A DNA stretch of 57,821 nt from Methanobrevibacter thaueri (GCF_015062905.1 NZ_SUTK01000008.1:1-57821); one strand, 5' to 3'; counted from the stretch's first letter, positions 25,748 through 35,546 are shown. A program made the numbers and translations. The notes: generated from the sequence alone by a model not told the origin.

Positions 25748-25951
25748 TTATTCTACTTTAAAGCCTGCTTCTTCAACGGCTTCATTAATGTCTGCATCAC
25801 TTACGTCGCCAGACATTGTGATTGTTGTAATTCCGGAATCCAAATCAGCTTTTGCTTCTTCAATTCCGTCAACATCTGTTAAACATAATTCTACAGCTTT
25901 TACACATGACGGGCAGTGCATGCCCACTACTTTGATTTCTTTTTCAGCCAT
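25748..25951 (-). CDS. copZ: Heavy-metal-associated domain protein, CopZ-like chaperone
   Basis: The 67-residue protein is one HMA domain with the metal site GMHCPSCVKAVE, where the two cysteines of CxxC bind Cu(I) or a similar ion. The rest follows the beta-alpha-beta-beta-alpha-beta pattern. A GGTGAT ribosome site precedes the ATG. It lies 30 bases downstream of the P1B-ATPase gene. That ATPase lacks its own N-terminal HMA domain, so this small protein probably delivers metal to it. Its expression likely follows the CsoR-controlled operon. Confidence 0.9.
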   Translation of the reverse strand: MAEKEIKVVGMHCPSCVKAVELCLTDVDGIEEAKADLDSGITTITMSGDVSDADINEAVEEAGFKVE

Positions 25952-25981
25952 GATAAATCACCTTATTATCGATAGTTAATA

Positions 25982-27847
25982 TTATACTTTTGACTTATTT
26001 AAATGTTTAGTCATGCCTAACTTTCTTGGGTCCTTGCAGTCTCTTCTTGAAAGCTTGTATTTCACAAGGGTTGATGAGTAGATAATGACTATCACAGACC
26101 CTATATTGTGAATCAGTGCACCTTCAATCGGGTTTAGGATTCCTAAAATTGCCAGTGCCATTGCAATGAAATTCAGGGCCAATGCAAAACCAATGCCTAT
26201 GCTGATTATTCTTATTGTTCTTCTTGCAATTCCGATTAAATGTGGAATGTCTTCAATATTGTCATTGATCAAAGCTATATCTGCCGCATCAACACTGACA
26301 TCACTTCCAATGTCTCCCATGGCTATTCCGACATTGGCTTTTCGTAGTGATGGGGCATCGTTTATCCCATCTCCAATCATAGCCACCTTGTGCCCAAGGG
26401 TCTGCTCTCTTTTAATGTATTCGGTTTTATCTTCCGGAAGGCAGTTGGATAAGACATTTCTGACCTTCACCTGTTTTGCAATGTGGTTGGCGGTCTTTTC
26501 ATTGTCTCCTGTAAGCAGGGTAGTCTTGACTCTCAATCCTTTCAGCTTTCTTATTGTCCTTTTTGAATTTTTACGCAGGGTGTCTGCAAGCTCTATGCTT
26601 CCAAGTATTTTCCCATCCTTTGCAACAAATATTTGAATTTCTCCATTTTGAGGTCCCATATCGGATTCTAAATCAATACTTTCCTTTTTTAGAAGTTTTT
26701 TGTTTCCCGCCATTATTTTTGAGCCGTTTATGATTCCGCTGACTCCATTGCCGAGATGCATCTTGAAATCTGTAACATCAGCCAAGTCATCATCATTGTA
26801 ATATTTGACGATTGATTTTGCAATAGGGTGTTCAGATTTTGATTCGAGTGATGCAAGCAGATACATCATTTCCTTTGGATTGTCAGATATTATCTTAACG
26901 ATTTCAGGAGTGCCGTTTGTCAATGTTCCGGTCTTGTCGAATACCAGTTCGTCAACTTTCGCCAGTTCTTCCAGTGATTCGCCGTCCTTGACAAGAATTC
27001 CATATTTTGTCAGATTTCCAATTGCGGCCATTATTGCGGTCGGTGTTGCCAGAACCAGTGCACATGGACAGAATACAACCAGGATTGTAACTGACCTGTA
27101 TATTTCGAAGGTATAGAGATAGGTCAATACAGCTGCAGCAAATGCTATTACCACTATGAGTGTTGCCCATTTGTCTGCAGTCCTGACGATTCTTGCATTC
27201 TCAGGCTTGGATGATTCAACCAATCTTATTAATTTTTGAAAGGAACTCTCTTGGCTGATTTTTGTTGTTCTCATTGTAAATGATCCGTAAAGATTGATTG
27301 TGCCACTGAACACTTCATCATTTTCTTTCTTGTCTATTGGGAGGGATTCTCCGGTTAATGTGGATTGGTTGATGGAAGCTTCGCCTTTTACAATGACTCC
27401 GTCGGTAGGTATGCTTTCGCCTGGCAATACTTTCAGTATATCTCCAATTTGGACATCTTCAACGGGAATTGTCTCTTCAACTCCATTTTTGATTCTTGTT
27501 GCGATTTGTGGGGTCATTTTTACTAGTTCTTCAATTTTTCCCTGGGTTTTTGATACGGTATACTCTTCTAGAAATCCTCCTATTGCCATGATTGTTGCAA
27601 TTTCACCTGCCGCAAAAACTTCGCCAATTATTATTGATGCTATAATTGCAATTGAGACAAGCAAATCCGCTTTGATATCAAATTCAGTTATTAATCCTTC
27701 ACAACATTCTTTAATTATTGGTGCCCCACATAGAATTACAGCAATCCATGATATATAATCGAGAGATAGGGTAAAACTGGTGATTAAACTTATTGCAGAA
27801 ATTGCAATAATTATGATGTCAATTTTTTCTTTCTGTGTGAATTTCAT
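25982..27847 (-). CDS. Heavy-metal-translocating P1B-type ATPase
   Basis: The protein pumps a soft metal ion out of the cell at the cost of ATP. Transport motif CPC is at Cys260-Pro-Cys262, the phosphorylated Asp304 lies in FDKTGTLTNG, and TGES and GDGINDAP are present. No N-terminal metal-binding domain exists. The start at 27847 (MKFTQKE) gives 621 residues. A longer frame from a GTG at 27895 would run through the operator palindrome and is rejected. Copper is suggested by CsoR and CopZ. However, CPCALVLATP and the last helix (HNIGSVIVI) lack the usual Cu-ATPase MxxSS, so the metal is uncertain. Confidence 0.92.
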   Translation of the reverse strand: MKFTQKEKIDIIIIAISAISLITSFTLSLDYISWIAVILCGAPIIKECCEGLITEFDIKADLLVSIAIIASIIIGEVFAAGEIATIMAIGGFLEEYTVSKTQGKIEELVKMTPQIATRIKNGVEETIPVEDVQIGDILKVLPGESIPTDGVIVKGEASINQSTLTGESLPIDKKENDEVFSGTINLYGSFTMRTTKISQESSFQKLIRLVESSKPENARIVRTADKWATLIVVIAFAAAVLTYLYTFEIYRSVTILVVFCPCALVLATPTAIMAAIGNLTKYGILVKDGESLEELAKVDELVFDKTGTLTNGTPEIVKIISDNPKEMMYLLASLESKSEHPIAKSIVKYYNDDDLADVTDFKMHLGNGVSGIINGSKIMAGNKKLLKKESIDLESDMGPQNGEIQIFVAKDGKILGSIELADTLRKNSKRTIRKLKGLRVKTTLLTGDNEKTANHIAKQVKVRNVLSNCLPEDKTEYIKREQTLGHKVAMIGDGINDAPSLRKANVGIAMGDIGSDVSVDAADIALINDNIEDIPHLIGIARRTIRIISIGIGFALALNFIAMALAILGILNPIEGALIHNIGSVIVIIYSSTLVKYKLSRRDCKDPRKLGMTKHLNKSKV

Positions 27848-27870
27848 TTTTATCAACCTCAAATTATAGG

Positions 27871-27888
27871 TATACCCCATAGGGTATA
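27871..27888. promoter_or_regulatory. CsoR-type operator before the P1B-ATPase gene
   Basis: TATACCC-CATA-GGGTATA is an 18-base palindrome with perfect 7-base arms, 23 bases upstream of the ATPase ATG. It resembles the G/C-tract operators bound by CsoR/RcnR-family repressors. A near copy precedes csoR itself. Confidence 0.8.
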
Positions 27889-27906
27889 AAGTCACTTTAA
27901 AAAAAA

Positions 27907-28179
27907 TTAAAGTCTAGAGTAGTATTCCAAAATTGTTGAAATGTCACTTATTGCTTCATCAGCATCTTTATCTTTAATTGCTTGCTTTACGCAATGTTCG
28001 AGATGTCCTTCAACAATAATGTGTCCGACTTTGTGCAATGCTGATTTGACTGCATTTACTTGCATTAATATCTGTTCACAAGGGATGTCCTCATCTATCA
28101 TGCGATCAATTGCATTGACTTGGCCGTTGATTTTTTTGAGTCTTCTGTGAAGGTTGTCACTATCCATACATTCTTTCAT
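27907..28179 (-). CDS. csoR: CsoR-family metal-responsive repressor
   Basis: This 90-residue all-helical protein belongs to the CsoR/RcnR/FrmR family. NLHRRLKKINGQV near the N terminus is the DNA-contacting helix. The metal ligands are Cys34, His59 and Cys63, with exactly the C-x24-H-x3-C spacing of copper-sensing CsoR (Cys36/His61/Cys65 in Mycobacterium tuberculosis). RcnR would have extra histidines. It is the first gene of a regulon with the P1B-ATPase and CopZ. A palindromic site lies 12 bases upstream of its own ATG, so it probably represses itself and is released by Cu(I). Confidence 0.93.
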   Translation of the reverse strand: MKECMDSDNLHRRLKKINGQVNAIDRMIDEDIPCEQILMQVNAVKSALHKVGHIIVEGHLEHCVKQAIKDKDADEAISDISTILEYYSRL

Positions 28180-28191
28180 GATATCACATCC

Positions 28192-28209
28192 TATACCTGT
28201 AGGGGTATA
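28192..28209. promoter_or_regulatory. CsoR-type operator before csoR
   Basis: TATACC-TGTAGG-GGTATA has 6-base inverted arms and the same 18-base length as the site at 27871. Read on the minus strand it matches that site at 14 of 18 positions. It lies directly upstream of csoR, consistent with autoregulation. Confidence 0.75.
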
Positions 28210-28281
28210 TGTTAGAATTAGTATATAAACATTTGCATTAATGAAATGTTAAAAAATAAAAAAAGGAGGAAAATATCAAGA

Positions 28282-29373
<1,092 letters not shown>

Positions 29374-29382
29374 CTAAATCAC

Positions 29383-31083
29383 CTAATCCTCAAAACCATC
29401 TTCAACATCATCTTCCTGGAAGTTGTCTAATGCAGATTGACCTTCTTCAACTGCATGTCCGAATTCGTCAACTTCCTCCATGATGATTGCATCAAGTTCT
29501 TCTTCTTCCTCTTCCTCTTCAACTGTTTCACCAAGCAACTCTGCAAGAGCTCTCTTGGTCACTTTTGCAAGCACTTCATGGTATTCAGGAACTCCGGTTT
29601 CACCGAGCTTTGCAGCTTCTTCGATAATGACCGGAACGTATTCTTCAAATACTTTTGAACGTTTTTCCTTTTCTTTAGCTGCTCTTTTGGCTCGAATATG
29701 CTTTTGAAGTTTACGGGCTAATTTCATGGTTGCTTGTCTGATTTCATGAACGATTTCAGGCTCAGGGGATACACTCTGTTTACCTGTTGAAAGGTATGGC
29801 ACTTGAGTTGAAATAATATTGACAAATAAAGTCAATGGGGTATTGTCCATATCTTTTAAACCGTAACGTCTCCAGTCAATACTTTTGAGTGCTTCTGTAA
29901 TGGCACAGCTTCCAGCATCGAATGTTAATGGAACCCTGTTTGCAAATCTCATGATTTCGGATTTTCTTTTCTCATTTACAACTCTTCCGGAATCTCCACC
30001 ATATGCAAGACCTGCTTCAATAATGAATGAAACACCACCCTGATAGGTCACTGGTTTTCTTGTGATTGTGGTAACGAATTCAGGTTTAAGGATTTGTTTC
30101 ATACCTTTTTCCACCTGTTCAGATCCGATTGGTATAAGTCCGTCTGTTGGAGGTGCCATGAATTTCATCTTCTTAAAGCAGTGAACGATGGCTTCTGCTT
30201 CAGGGAAGGTCATGGCTTTCGGACGTTTGTTCATGTCGATTCCAGTCATCTCTGCAATTTCATCAACCCTCTTGTTGGACATTCTTGACATTGATGAAGT
30301 CAGCATGCTTTTGTATCTTCTGCTGTCTGTATTTTTTGCCATTGTCATTAAATCGTCAGCGCTTACACCTTTAGGGTGAGGTAACACTTCTTTTGGTTGT
30401 ACTGGAACAACGTTTGCTGCCCTTTTGAAGATGTATTTGTGTCCGGATGGGTCTCTGAAAGTGATTTTTGCATGAGGGTTTCCAATCATGGTTCTTCTGA
30501 TGTATTCAAAAGCACCCTGTTCTGCAAGTGAGTATGATACGTCTTTAAATTGCAGTTCAATGCATACTCCAGTCTGTTCTGCAGGGTAATCTTCCCTTTC
30601 CATTAAAATTCCACGGTTGTTTTCAACATCCATTTGGAATTTCATTTTCACTCCTTTTATTTCGTCTCCATCCTTGTAGCATGAAATTACACGGGCAGGC
30701 TTACCAGTAGTCATTTGTGATAAGAGCACACAACCACTACAACCTAAACCTTGCTGTCCTCTGGATTGGATGTTTCTGAATTTGGATCCTGCAAACATCA
30801 TACAGTATACCTGCATTACATAGTCTTCAGGAATACCTGGTCCGTTATCCTTATGTCTTAAGATGTAATGTTCCTTGTCGACACGTTTTAATTCGATGTC
30901 GATGTCTGGCAATATTCCAGCTTCTTCACATGCATCAAAACTGTTTGTAATCAGTTCGTGGAAGACAATAGTCAATGAACGGATTTTTCCAGTAAATCCT
31001 AACATCTGTTTGTTCTTTCTAAAGAATTGGGACGGAGTCAATCTGTCGAAATCCACATCCCAATCAATTCCTTGTTGAGCCAA
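29383..31083 (-). CDS. top6B: DNA topoisomerase VI subunit B
   Basis: The 566-residue GHKL ATPase subunit closes around DNA on ATP binding. The nucleotide pocket shows HELITNSFDACEEAG, RHKDNGPGIP and GQQGLGCSG. The C-terminal transducer carries the switch-lysine region STGKQSVSPEPE. The tail is very acidic (EEEEEE run). The gene starts at TTG with GGAGG eight bases before it, so the non-ATG start is well supported. The 434-base gap upstream should contain the operon promoter. Confidence 0.96.
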   Translation of the reverse strand: MAQQGIDWDVDFDRLTPSQFFRKNKQMLGFTGKIRSLTIVFHELITNSFDACEEAGILPDIDIELKRVDKEHYILRHKDNGPGIPEDYVMQVYCMMFAGSKFRNIQSRGQQGLGCSGCVLLSQMTTGKPARVISCYKDGDEIKGVKMKFQMDVENNRGILMEREDYPAEQTGVCIELQFKDVSYSLAEQGAFEYIRRTMIGNPHAKITFRDPSGHKYIFKRAANVVPVQPKEVLPHPKGVSADDLMTMAKNTDSRRYKSMLTSSMSRMSNKRVDEIAEMTGIDMNKRPKAMTFPEAEAIVHCFKKMKFMAPPTDGLIPIGSEQVEKGMKQILKPEFVTTITRKPVTYQGGVSFIIEAGLAYGGDSGRVVNEKRKSEIMRFANRVPLTFDAGSCAITEALKSIDWRRYGLKDMDNTPLTLFVNIISTQVPYLSTGKQSVSPEPEIVHEIRQATMKLARKLQKHIRAKRAAKEKEKRSKVFEEYVPVIIEEAAKLGETGVPEYHEVLAKVTKRALAELLGETVEEEEEEEELDAIIMEEVDEFGHAVEEGQSALDNFQEDDVEDGFED

Positions 31084-31494
31084 AATTTTTCCTCCTTCAT
31101 AATTGATATGATTAAATGTATTATAGTTACTATATTTAAATAAAGTGAGAGAGCATTTGAAAAGTAATATTCATACCCTCCCCTATCTATCTTATCTAAA
31201 TTTATGGTAAAATAATAATTTAAAAACATGTAAAAAACATAGTATTTACACTGCACTATCTATATATGTTGGTTACAGTATATAAAAGTTTTCAACTATT
31301 AACATAATTTTTATATGTAAGTATTATTTTAATTGACTCATGGTTGTAATATTTATTTGATGGGGAAAATTGAGAAAAAAGTATGACTCTAAATATATTA
31401 TAGAATATTGTCTTAAAGAGTAATTTTGTGAAATAGGGATTATTGTCACTCCTAAAGAAATGACATATGTTCATGTTCACGATTATATTAAAAA
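31084..31494. other. Intergenic region upstream of top6B with a coding-like remnant
   Basis: No intact gene is convincing here. On the plus strand, 31361-31504 can be read in one frame interrupted by a single TAA (31421-31423). The reading includes KYDSKYIIEYC, then GIIVTPKEMTYVHVHDY, which looks more protein-like than the surroundings. It might be a fossil of a lost gene. Its family is not recognised. The part next to top6B should hold that operon's promoter. No RNA gene is apparent. Confidence 0.35.
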
Positions 31495-31521
31495 TAAGTG
31501 TTAGGAGCAGTTAACTCCTAA
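31495..31521 (-). terminator. Hairpin plus T-tract at the end of the KH-protein gene
   Basis: On the minus strand TTAGGAG and CTCCTAA form a 7-bp stem around a 7-base loop (31501-31521). It includes the KH gene's stop codon and is followed by TTATTTTTAATAT. This resembles a bacterial intrinsic terminator, which is uncommon but not excluded in archaea. Confidence 0.4.
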
Positions 31522-32135
31522 TAATCCTTCTCATCAAAGTCGATGCCGTCCTTGAACTCAATCTTGTCATCATCAATTCCGACAAGGTCCTTGAATTCTC
31601 TCATCTTCAGGTCTTCTTTTTTGTGTTCTAAAAATCCGTAAACTGACTTGTGCCTTGATCCGTTAAGAATCATTTCAATGGCTTCCTTTGCAACCATGAT
31701 GTTGTCCATTTCACCGATAAGTGAAACTGTTTTTCCATAGATTGCCATGTCAACTTCAGCCATTTCCATGATGATTTCACGTGTTTTTCCGTCTTTTCCA
31801 ATAATCCTTCCTTTGTGTCTTGCAAGGGCCTTTTTGGATTTGCCGATGTATAATGGTAAACTGATCACTTCTAAATAAATGTCATCGCTAATTAGCTTGA
31901 GAGCAACTTCCGGATTGAATCCACGGGCTACCGCTTTAACAATATGATTTGCATTCCAGACTCCCAATGGGTCTTCCATGTCATCTCTAGGTGTAATATA
32001 GACTGTGCCTTCATCACTATCAATATCTAGGATGGTTCCAGTTGCTTTTTCAATGGATTTTTTAACGTTACCATTGCTTCCTATTAATGCCCCCACTCTA
32101 TTTTGAGGTATTTTCAAATAATCTGTTTCTGGCAT
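31518..32135 (-). CDS. KH-domain RNA-binding protein (Dim2/PNO1-like)
   Basis: The 205-residue protein has two KH domains: an N-terminal one with IPQNRVGALIGSNGNVKKSI (shown in part) and a second with LARHKGRIIGKDGKTREII, both containing the GxxG loop. It matches the archaeal homologue of Dim2/PNO1, which binds pre-rRNA during small-subunit maturation. The start at 32135 follows a GGTGAT ribosome site; a GTG start three codons earlier is itself part of that site. In archaea this gene normally follows rio1 and aIF-1A, as it nearly does here. Confidence 0.9.
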   Translation of the reverse strand: MPETDYLKIPQNRVGALIGSNGNVKKSIEKATGTILDIDSDEGTVYITPRDDMEDPLGVWNANHIVKAVARGFNPEVALKLISDDIYLEVISLPLYIGKSKKALARHKGRIIGKDGKTREIIMEMAEVDMAIYGKTVSLIGEMDNIMVAKEAIEMILNGSRHKSVYGFLEHKKEDLKMREFKDLVGIDDDKIEFKDGIDFDEKDY

Positions 32136-32267
32136 AAATATCACCTTATTAATATTATCTTATTTACCTTTAAATGTTTAAATGTTTTGATAGTTATTAT
32201 TTTCGTTAAATCAAGTGGTCTTAAAGATAACATAACTTAAATAAGATAAAAAACTTAGTTATATTTG

Positions 32268-33038
32268 ATGGCGAATAATAAATTTTTAAACAATTCAAAT
32301 GATAGGCATGCTGCTGTTACTGATGGTGTTTTTGCAATCGCCATGACCATTCTTGTTTTGGAATTTGCTGTTCCAACAATCAACGATATTTCATCAGGGG
32401 TTGCTTTAAACCAATATTTCATTAATTATTTGGCACCGTCCATTTTGATATATTTCGTAAGTTTTTATATTGTATATAATTTTTGGGAAAATACCGTCAT
32501 TCTTTTTAATTTCAATAAGATAAGCTATGGAATATTGACATTGAACATGGTTACAATGGCTTCTGTCTGTCTGATACCCTTCGGAACAGGATTTCTTTTC
32601 AAATTTTACCATTACACTAATGCAAACATATTCTTTTCATTATTGATATTGATAATCAGTTTACTGTACATACTGTTATTCTTTTTATTGGTTAAATCTA
32701 ATTTTGAGGATTATTTCAAAAACAAGGATTTAATAAAAACAGCCGTGCAGGATTCTTATGATGATGGAATTGAATTAACAAACTTGAAAATATATATGAG
32801 GGGCGTTACATTAACATTGTTCTATCTTTTGTTGGCTCCGGTCATAAGTTCACTGTTATCCCTTTTATTTGCATTTGTATCTCCAATTGCCAGCATATTG
32901 TCTTTTTTATTGACTTTAATTATGGTATTCATAATTCGCACTAGACGTTTTGCCAATGACAAATTGGTGGAATTAGATTTAACTGATGACGAAAAGGAAT
33001 TTCTTGAAAATATCCGAAGAAGTATCTATGGTGAATAA
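32268..33038 (+). CDS. TMEM175-type (DUF1211) membrane protein
   Basis: The 256-residue protein has about six membrane helices. Its first helix carries RHAAVTDGVFAIAMTILVLE, the RxxxFSDGVFAIxxTLL-like signature of TMEM175 potassium channels; here the Phe-Ser pair of the consensus is replaced by Val-Thr. Bacterial and archaeal members usually have one such six-helix repeat and assemble as tetramers. It lies opposite in strand between rio1 and the KH gene. No ribosome site precedes the ATG, and a TATA-like element (CTTAAATAAG) about 30 bases upstream suggests a leaderless message. Confidence 0.85.
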   Translation: MANNKFLNNSNDRHAAVTDGVFAIAMTILVLEFAVPTINDISSGVALNQYFINYLAPSILIYFVSFYIVYNFWENTVILFNFNKISYGILTLNMVTMASVCLIPFGTGFLFKFYHYTNANIFFSLLILIISLLYILLFFLLVKSNFEDYFKNKDLIKTAVQDSYDDGIELTNLKIYMRGVTLTLFYLLLAPVISSLLSLLFAFVSPIASILSFLLTLIMVFIIRTRRFANDKLVELDLTDDEKEFLENIRRSIYGE

Positions 33039-33080
33039 GCGGTCAACCTCTTGAATTGGCAAAAAAATTTTAGCATATTT

Positions 33081-33863
33081 CTAAAACTGTGGGTTCACAT
33101 ATTCCCAAACTTCTTCAAAGCTGGTTTTAACGCCAAGTTTAGTGTATTCACGAACAAGTGTGTTGATGTCTCGCTCAAGCAGTTCCTTTGAAATCGGATT
33201 GTCCAGAACCACGGATTGTGAAACGTCAATAATAACAGGTTTTTCATCCAAATTCAGGATATTATAGTTGGAAAGGTCTCCGTGAACGAGCTTTGCATCA
33301 TTCACGAATCGTTTTAAATCAACAAGCAGCAGGTTCCAGAATTCATCCGGATCTTGTGGAGGCTGGTTTCTGACAGGCTGTGCAGGATTTCCATTCTCAT
33401 CTCCAATGAATTCGATTAGCAATACATTGTTTGCACTGGTTATAGGTTTTGGAACTCTGACTCCCGCATTTTCAAGTCTTGTCAGGTTTTTAAACTCCTT
33501 TGTCACCCAAGAGTAGATTATTTTTCTTTTGTTTTTGGTCTTTACATTGAATCTTGGGTCGCCCTTTAGGTAGTAATCCATCTTTTTAAAATCAGAAGTG
33601 GCAATCCTATAAATCTTGACCGCAACGAATTTTTCTTCATCTGTGATTCCTGTTAAGACATTTGCCTCTTTTCCGGTACTTATGGCACCGTTTAAAACAT
33701 CAATGTATCCCTGATTAGCTAATTTGTATAATGTTTCCAGTGTGATTTTATCAAAAACTTCATTTCCGGTTTTTCTATCGGAGCTGTCCTTTCTTCTTTT
33801 TTCGGAATGAATTTTTGCATGTTTTGCATCAGCTTTAGCTACTTTAGGATCCATCATAATCAA
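33081..33863 (-). CDS. rio1: RIO1-type serine protein kinase
   Basis: This 260-residue atypical kinase works in small-subunit ribosome maturation. The nucleotide loop is GAISTGKEANVLTG, the catalytic loop is LVHGDLSNYNIL and the metal-binding loop is VIIDVSQSVVL. The N-terminal extension of about 45 residues is rich in Lys and charged residues. Several in-frame ATGs crowd the start (33863, 33857, 33854), so the exact N terminus is uncertain by three residues. It lies 18 bases after aIF-1A, the standard archaeal arrangement. Confidence 0.95.
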   Translation of the reverse strand: MIMMDPKVAKADAKHAKIHSEKRRKDSSDRKTGNEVFDKITLETLYKLANQGYIDVLNGAISTGKEANVLTGITDEEKFVAVKIYRIATSDFKKMDYYLKGDPRFNVKTKNKRKIIYSWVTKEFKNLTRLENAGVRVPKPITSANNVLLIEFIGDENGNPAQPVRNQPPQDPDEFWNLLLVDLKRFVNDAKLVHGDLSNYNILNLDEKPVIIDVSQSVVLDNPISKELLERDINTLVREYTKLGVKTSFEEVWEYVNPQF

Positions 33864-33881
33864 AAAAATAAGTAAGTGAGA

Positions 33882-34187
33882 CTACATTTTCAAGTAGCCT
33901 TTTCTTTCAAGCCAATTTGATTCTGTTTTGGTGTATCTCCAGATTACATCGGCTTTTTCGTCAGATTGGAAATCCCATGGTTTTACTAAAATTACATCTC
34001 CTTCACGTATCCAAATACGTTTTTTCATTTTTCCAGGGATTCTAGTCATCCTGATGTGGCCGTCAGCACAACGAACTTTTAATTTACCATGTCCCATGAT
34101 TTGTTCAACTACTCCAGGTATTTCTCCTTTTTTGGGAGTCCTTACCCTTCTATACTCTTGCTGTTGATTGTTGTTAGGCTTAGACAA
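33882..34187 (-). CDS. eif1A: Translation initiation factor aIF-1A
   Basis: The 101-residue OB-fold protein binds the small ribosomal subunit A site during initiation. The sequence GEIPGVVEQIMGHGKLKVRC, then DGHIRMTRIPGKMKKRIWI and GDVILVKPWDFQ are highly characteristic. It begins at a TTG preceded by GGAGGAG, so the non-ATG start is well supported. It is the first gene of the aIF-1A / rio1 unit and probably has its promoter in the 109-base gap shared with the divergent moeA gene. Confidence 0.96.
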   Translation of the reverse strand: MSKPNNNQQQEYRRVRTPKKGEIPGVVEQIMGHGKLKVRCADGHIRMTRIPGKMKKRIWIREGDVILVKPWDFQSDEKADVIWRYTKTESNWLERKGYLKM

Positions 34188-34296
34188 ATACTCTCCTCCA
34201 AAATAATAATATAATTTTATCCATTAGATTAAATTATTTATATTTATAGTAATATATTATATATTAATTTATTGGATTTTACTATATTGTGATATT

Positions 34297-35520
34297 ATGG
34301 GAACAGAATTTTTAAAAATTAAGGAATGTGATGAAGCTATTGATATTATTCAGGATTTATTCGATGAAAATTTAAAGCCTCAAAGCGAAGAGATTGAAGT
34401 TAGCGAAGCTTACGGCAGAATACTATTTGATGATGTTTATTCCCGAATGGACTTTCCGCCTTTCAACAAAGCCCTGAAGGATGGGTTTGCAGTTCTTTCA
34501 AGCGACAGTTTCGGAGCTTCAGAAGAGTCACCGAATACTCTTGATGTCATTGACTTTTTGGAAGCCGGTGCCACTACCGATAAAAAGGTAGAGAAGGGCA
34601 AGTGCATTGAAATCAGTACCGGTGCTGCAATGCCTGAAGGCGCAGATGCAGTTGTTATGGTCGAATATGCCGAAAAAGGTGAAGGCACTGTTAATCTGTT
34701 GACTACTGCAACTCCATTTCAGGATGTTGCCAAAAAAGGTTCAGACATTGAAGAGGGAAAATTGATTCTTGAAAAGGGTGATTTCTTAAATCCTGGCAAA
34801 ATCGGTGTATTGCTGTCACAGGGCTTTGAAACCATTGAAGTTTACAAAAAGCCTAGTGTAGGCATACTTTCATCAGGTAATGAAATAACCCTTCAAGGCG
34901 AGGACTTGGAATATGGTAAAATCTATGATGTGAACGGCGGAATGATTAAAAACGATGCCGTTTCCTGCGGTGCAGATGCCCACTTTTTGGGGGTCATGAG
35001 GGATGACTATGAAGAGGTCAAGCAAAAGATAACCGAATCATTAAAGGAAGTTGACGTATTGTTCTGTTCCGGCGGAACTTCCGCAGGTCTTGGAGATGTG
35101 CTGAAGCATGTTCTTGATGAATTGGGTGAAGTGCATATCCACGGAATTTCAGTTCAGCCTGGAAAGCCGACAATTGTTGGTGTTATTGATGGCAAAATCG
35201 TAATAGGACTTCCTGGAAATCCGGTGTCCGCATTGATGATATTCAATGCTTTTGTAGCTGAACCTTTGACAAGATTGGCAGGAATCGACAGAGACTTTGA
35301 GTTAAAAACCCATAAAGGCAAAATCACAAAAAGAATCCATTCCCAGGTTGGAAGAATGCAATATCAATTGGTCAAGGTTGATGGGGAAAATGTCCAACCG
35401 ATATTCAAGGATTCCGGAGCAATATTCTCCCTATCCACTGCGGATGGTTATGTGAAGATTCCAAAATTGGTCGAACTTGTAGATGAAGGGGAAGATGTCG
35501 AAGTATTTTTATTCAATTAA
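34297..35520 (+). CDS. moeA: Molybdopterin molybdenumtransferase MoeA
   Basis: The 407-residue enzyme inserts molybdenum or tungsten into adenylated molybdopterin, a cofactor needed by formylmethanofuran dehydrogenase and formate dehydrogenase. The order of blocks is right: DFPPFNKALKDGFAV, STGAAMPEGADAVVMVE, VGILSSGNEI, LFCSGGTSAGLGD, VQPGKPTIVG and GLPGNPVSA. No fused MoeA C-terminal periplasmic-binding-like domain is present. Its upstream gap is divergent from aIF-1A. The next gene follows after 26 bases. Confidence 0.95.
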   Translation: MGTEFLKIKECDEAIDIIQDLFDENLKPQSEEIEVSEAYGRILFDDVYSRMDFPPFNKALKDGFAVLSSDSFGASEESPNTLDVIDFLEAGATTDKKVEKGKCIEISTGAAMPEGADAVVMVEYAEKGEGTVNLLTTATPFQDVAKKGSDIEEGKLILEKGDFLNPGKIGVLLSQGFETIEVYKKPSVGILSSGNEITLQGEDLEYGKIYDVNGGMIKNDAVSCGADAHFLGVMRDDYEEVKQKITESLKEVDVLFCSGGTSAGLGDVLKHVLDELGEVHIHGISVQPGKPTIVGVIDGKIVIGLPGNPVSALMIFNAFVAEPLTRLAGIDRDFELKTHKGKITKRIHSQVGRMQYQLVKVDGENVQPIFKDSGAIFSLSTADGYVKIPKLVELVDEGEDVEVFLFN

Positions 35521-35546
35521 GATGATAATTTAATGTAGGTGTAATT

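Noticed and set aside
29480..29540. A low-complexity repeat (Ser run on one strand, Glu run on the other)
   Set aside because: It is the acidic C-terminal tail of top6B and not a separate repeat element.
31038..31256. A 72-residue minus-strand frame before top6B
   Set aside because: Its composition is random-looking, it overlaps the well-supported top6B start, and its own start lacks a ribosome site.
31292..31480. A 62-residue minus-strand frame
   Set aside because: Its residues (many Phe, Asn, Tyr, Ile) are what AT-rich non-coding DNA gives, with no motif.
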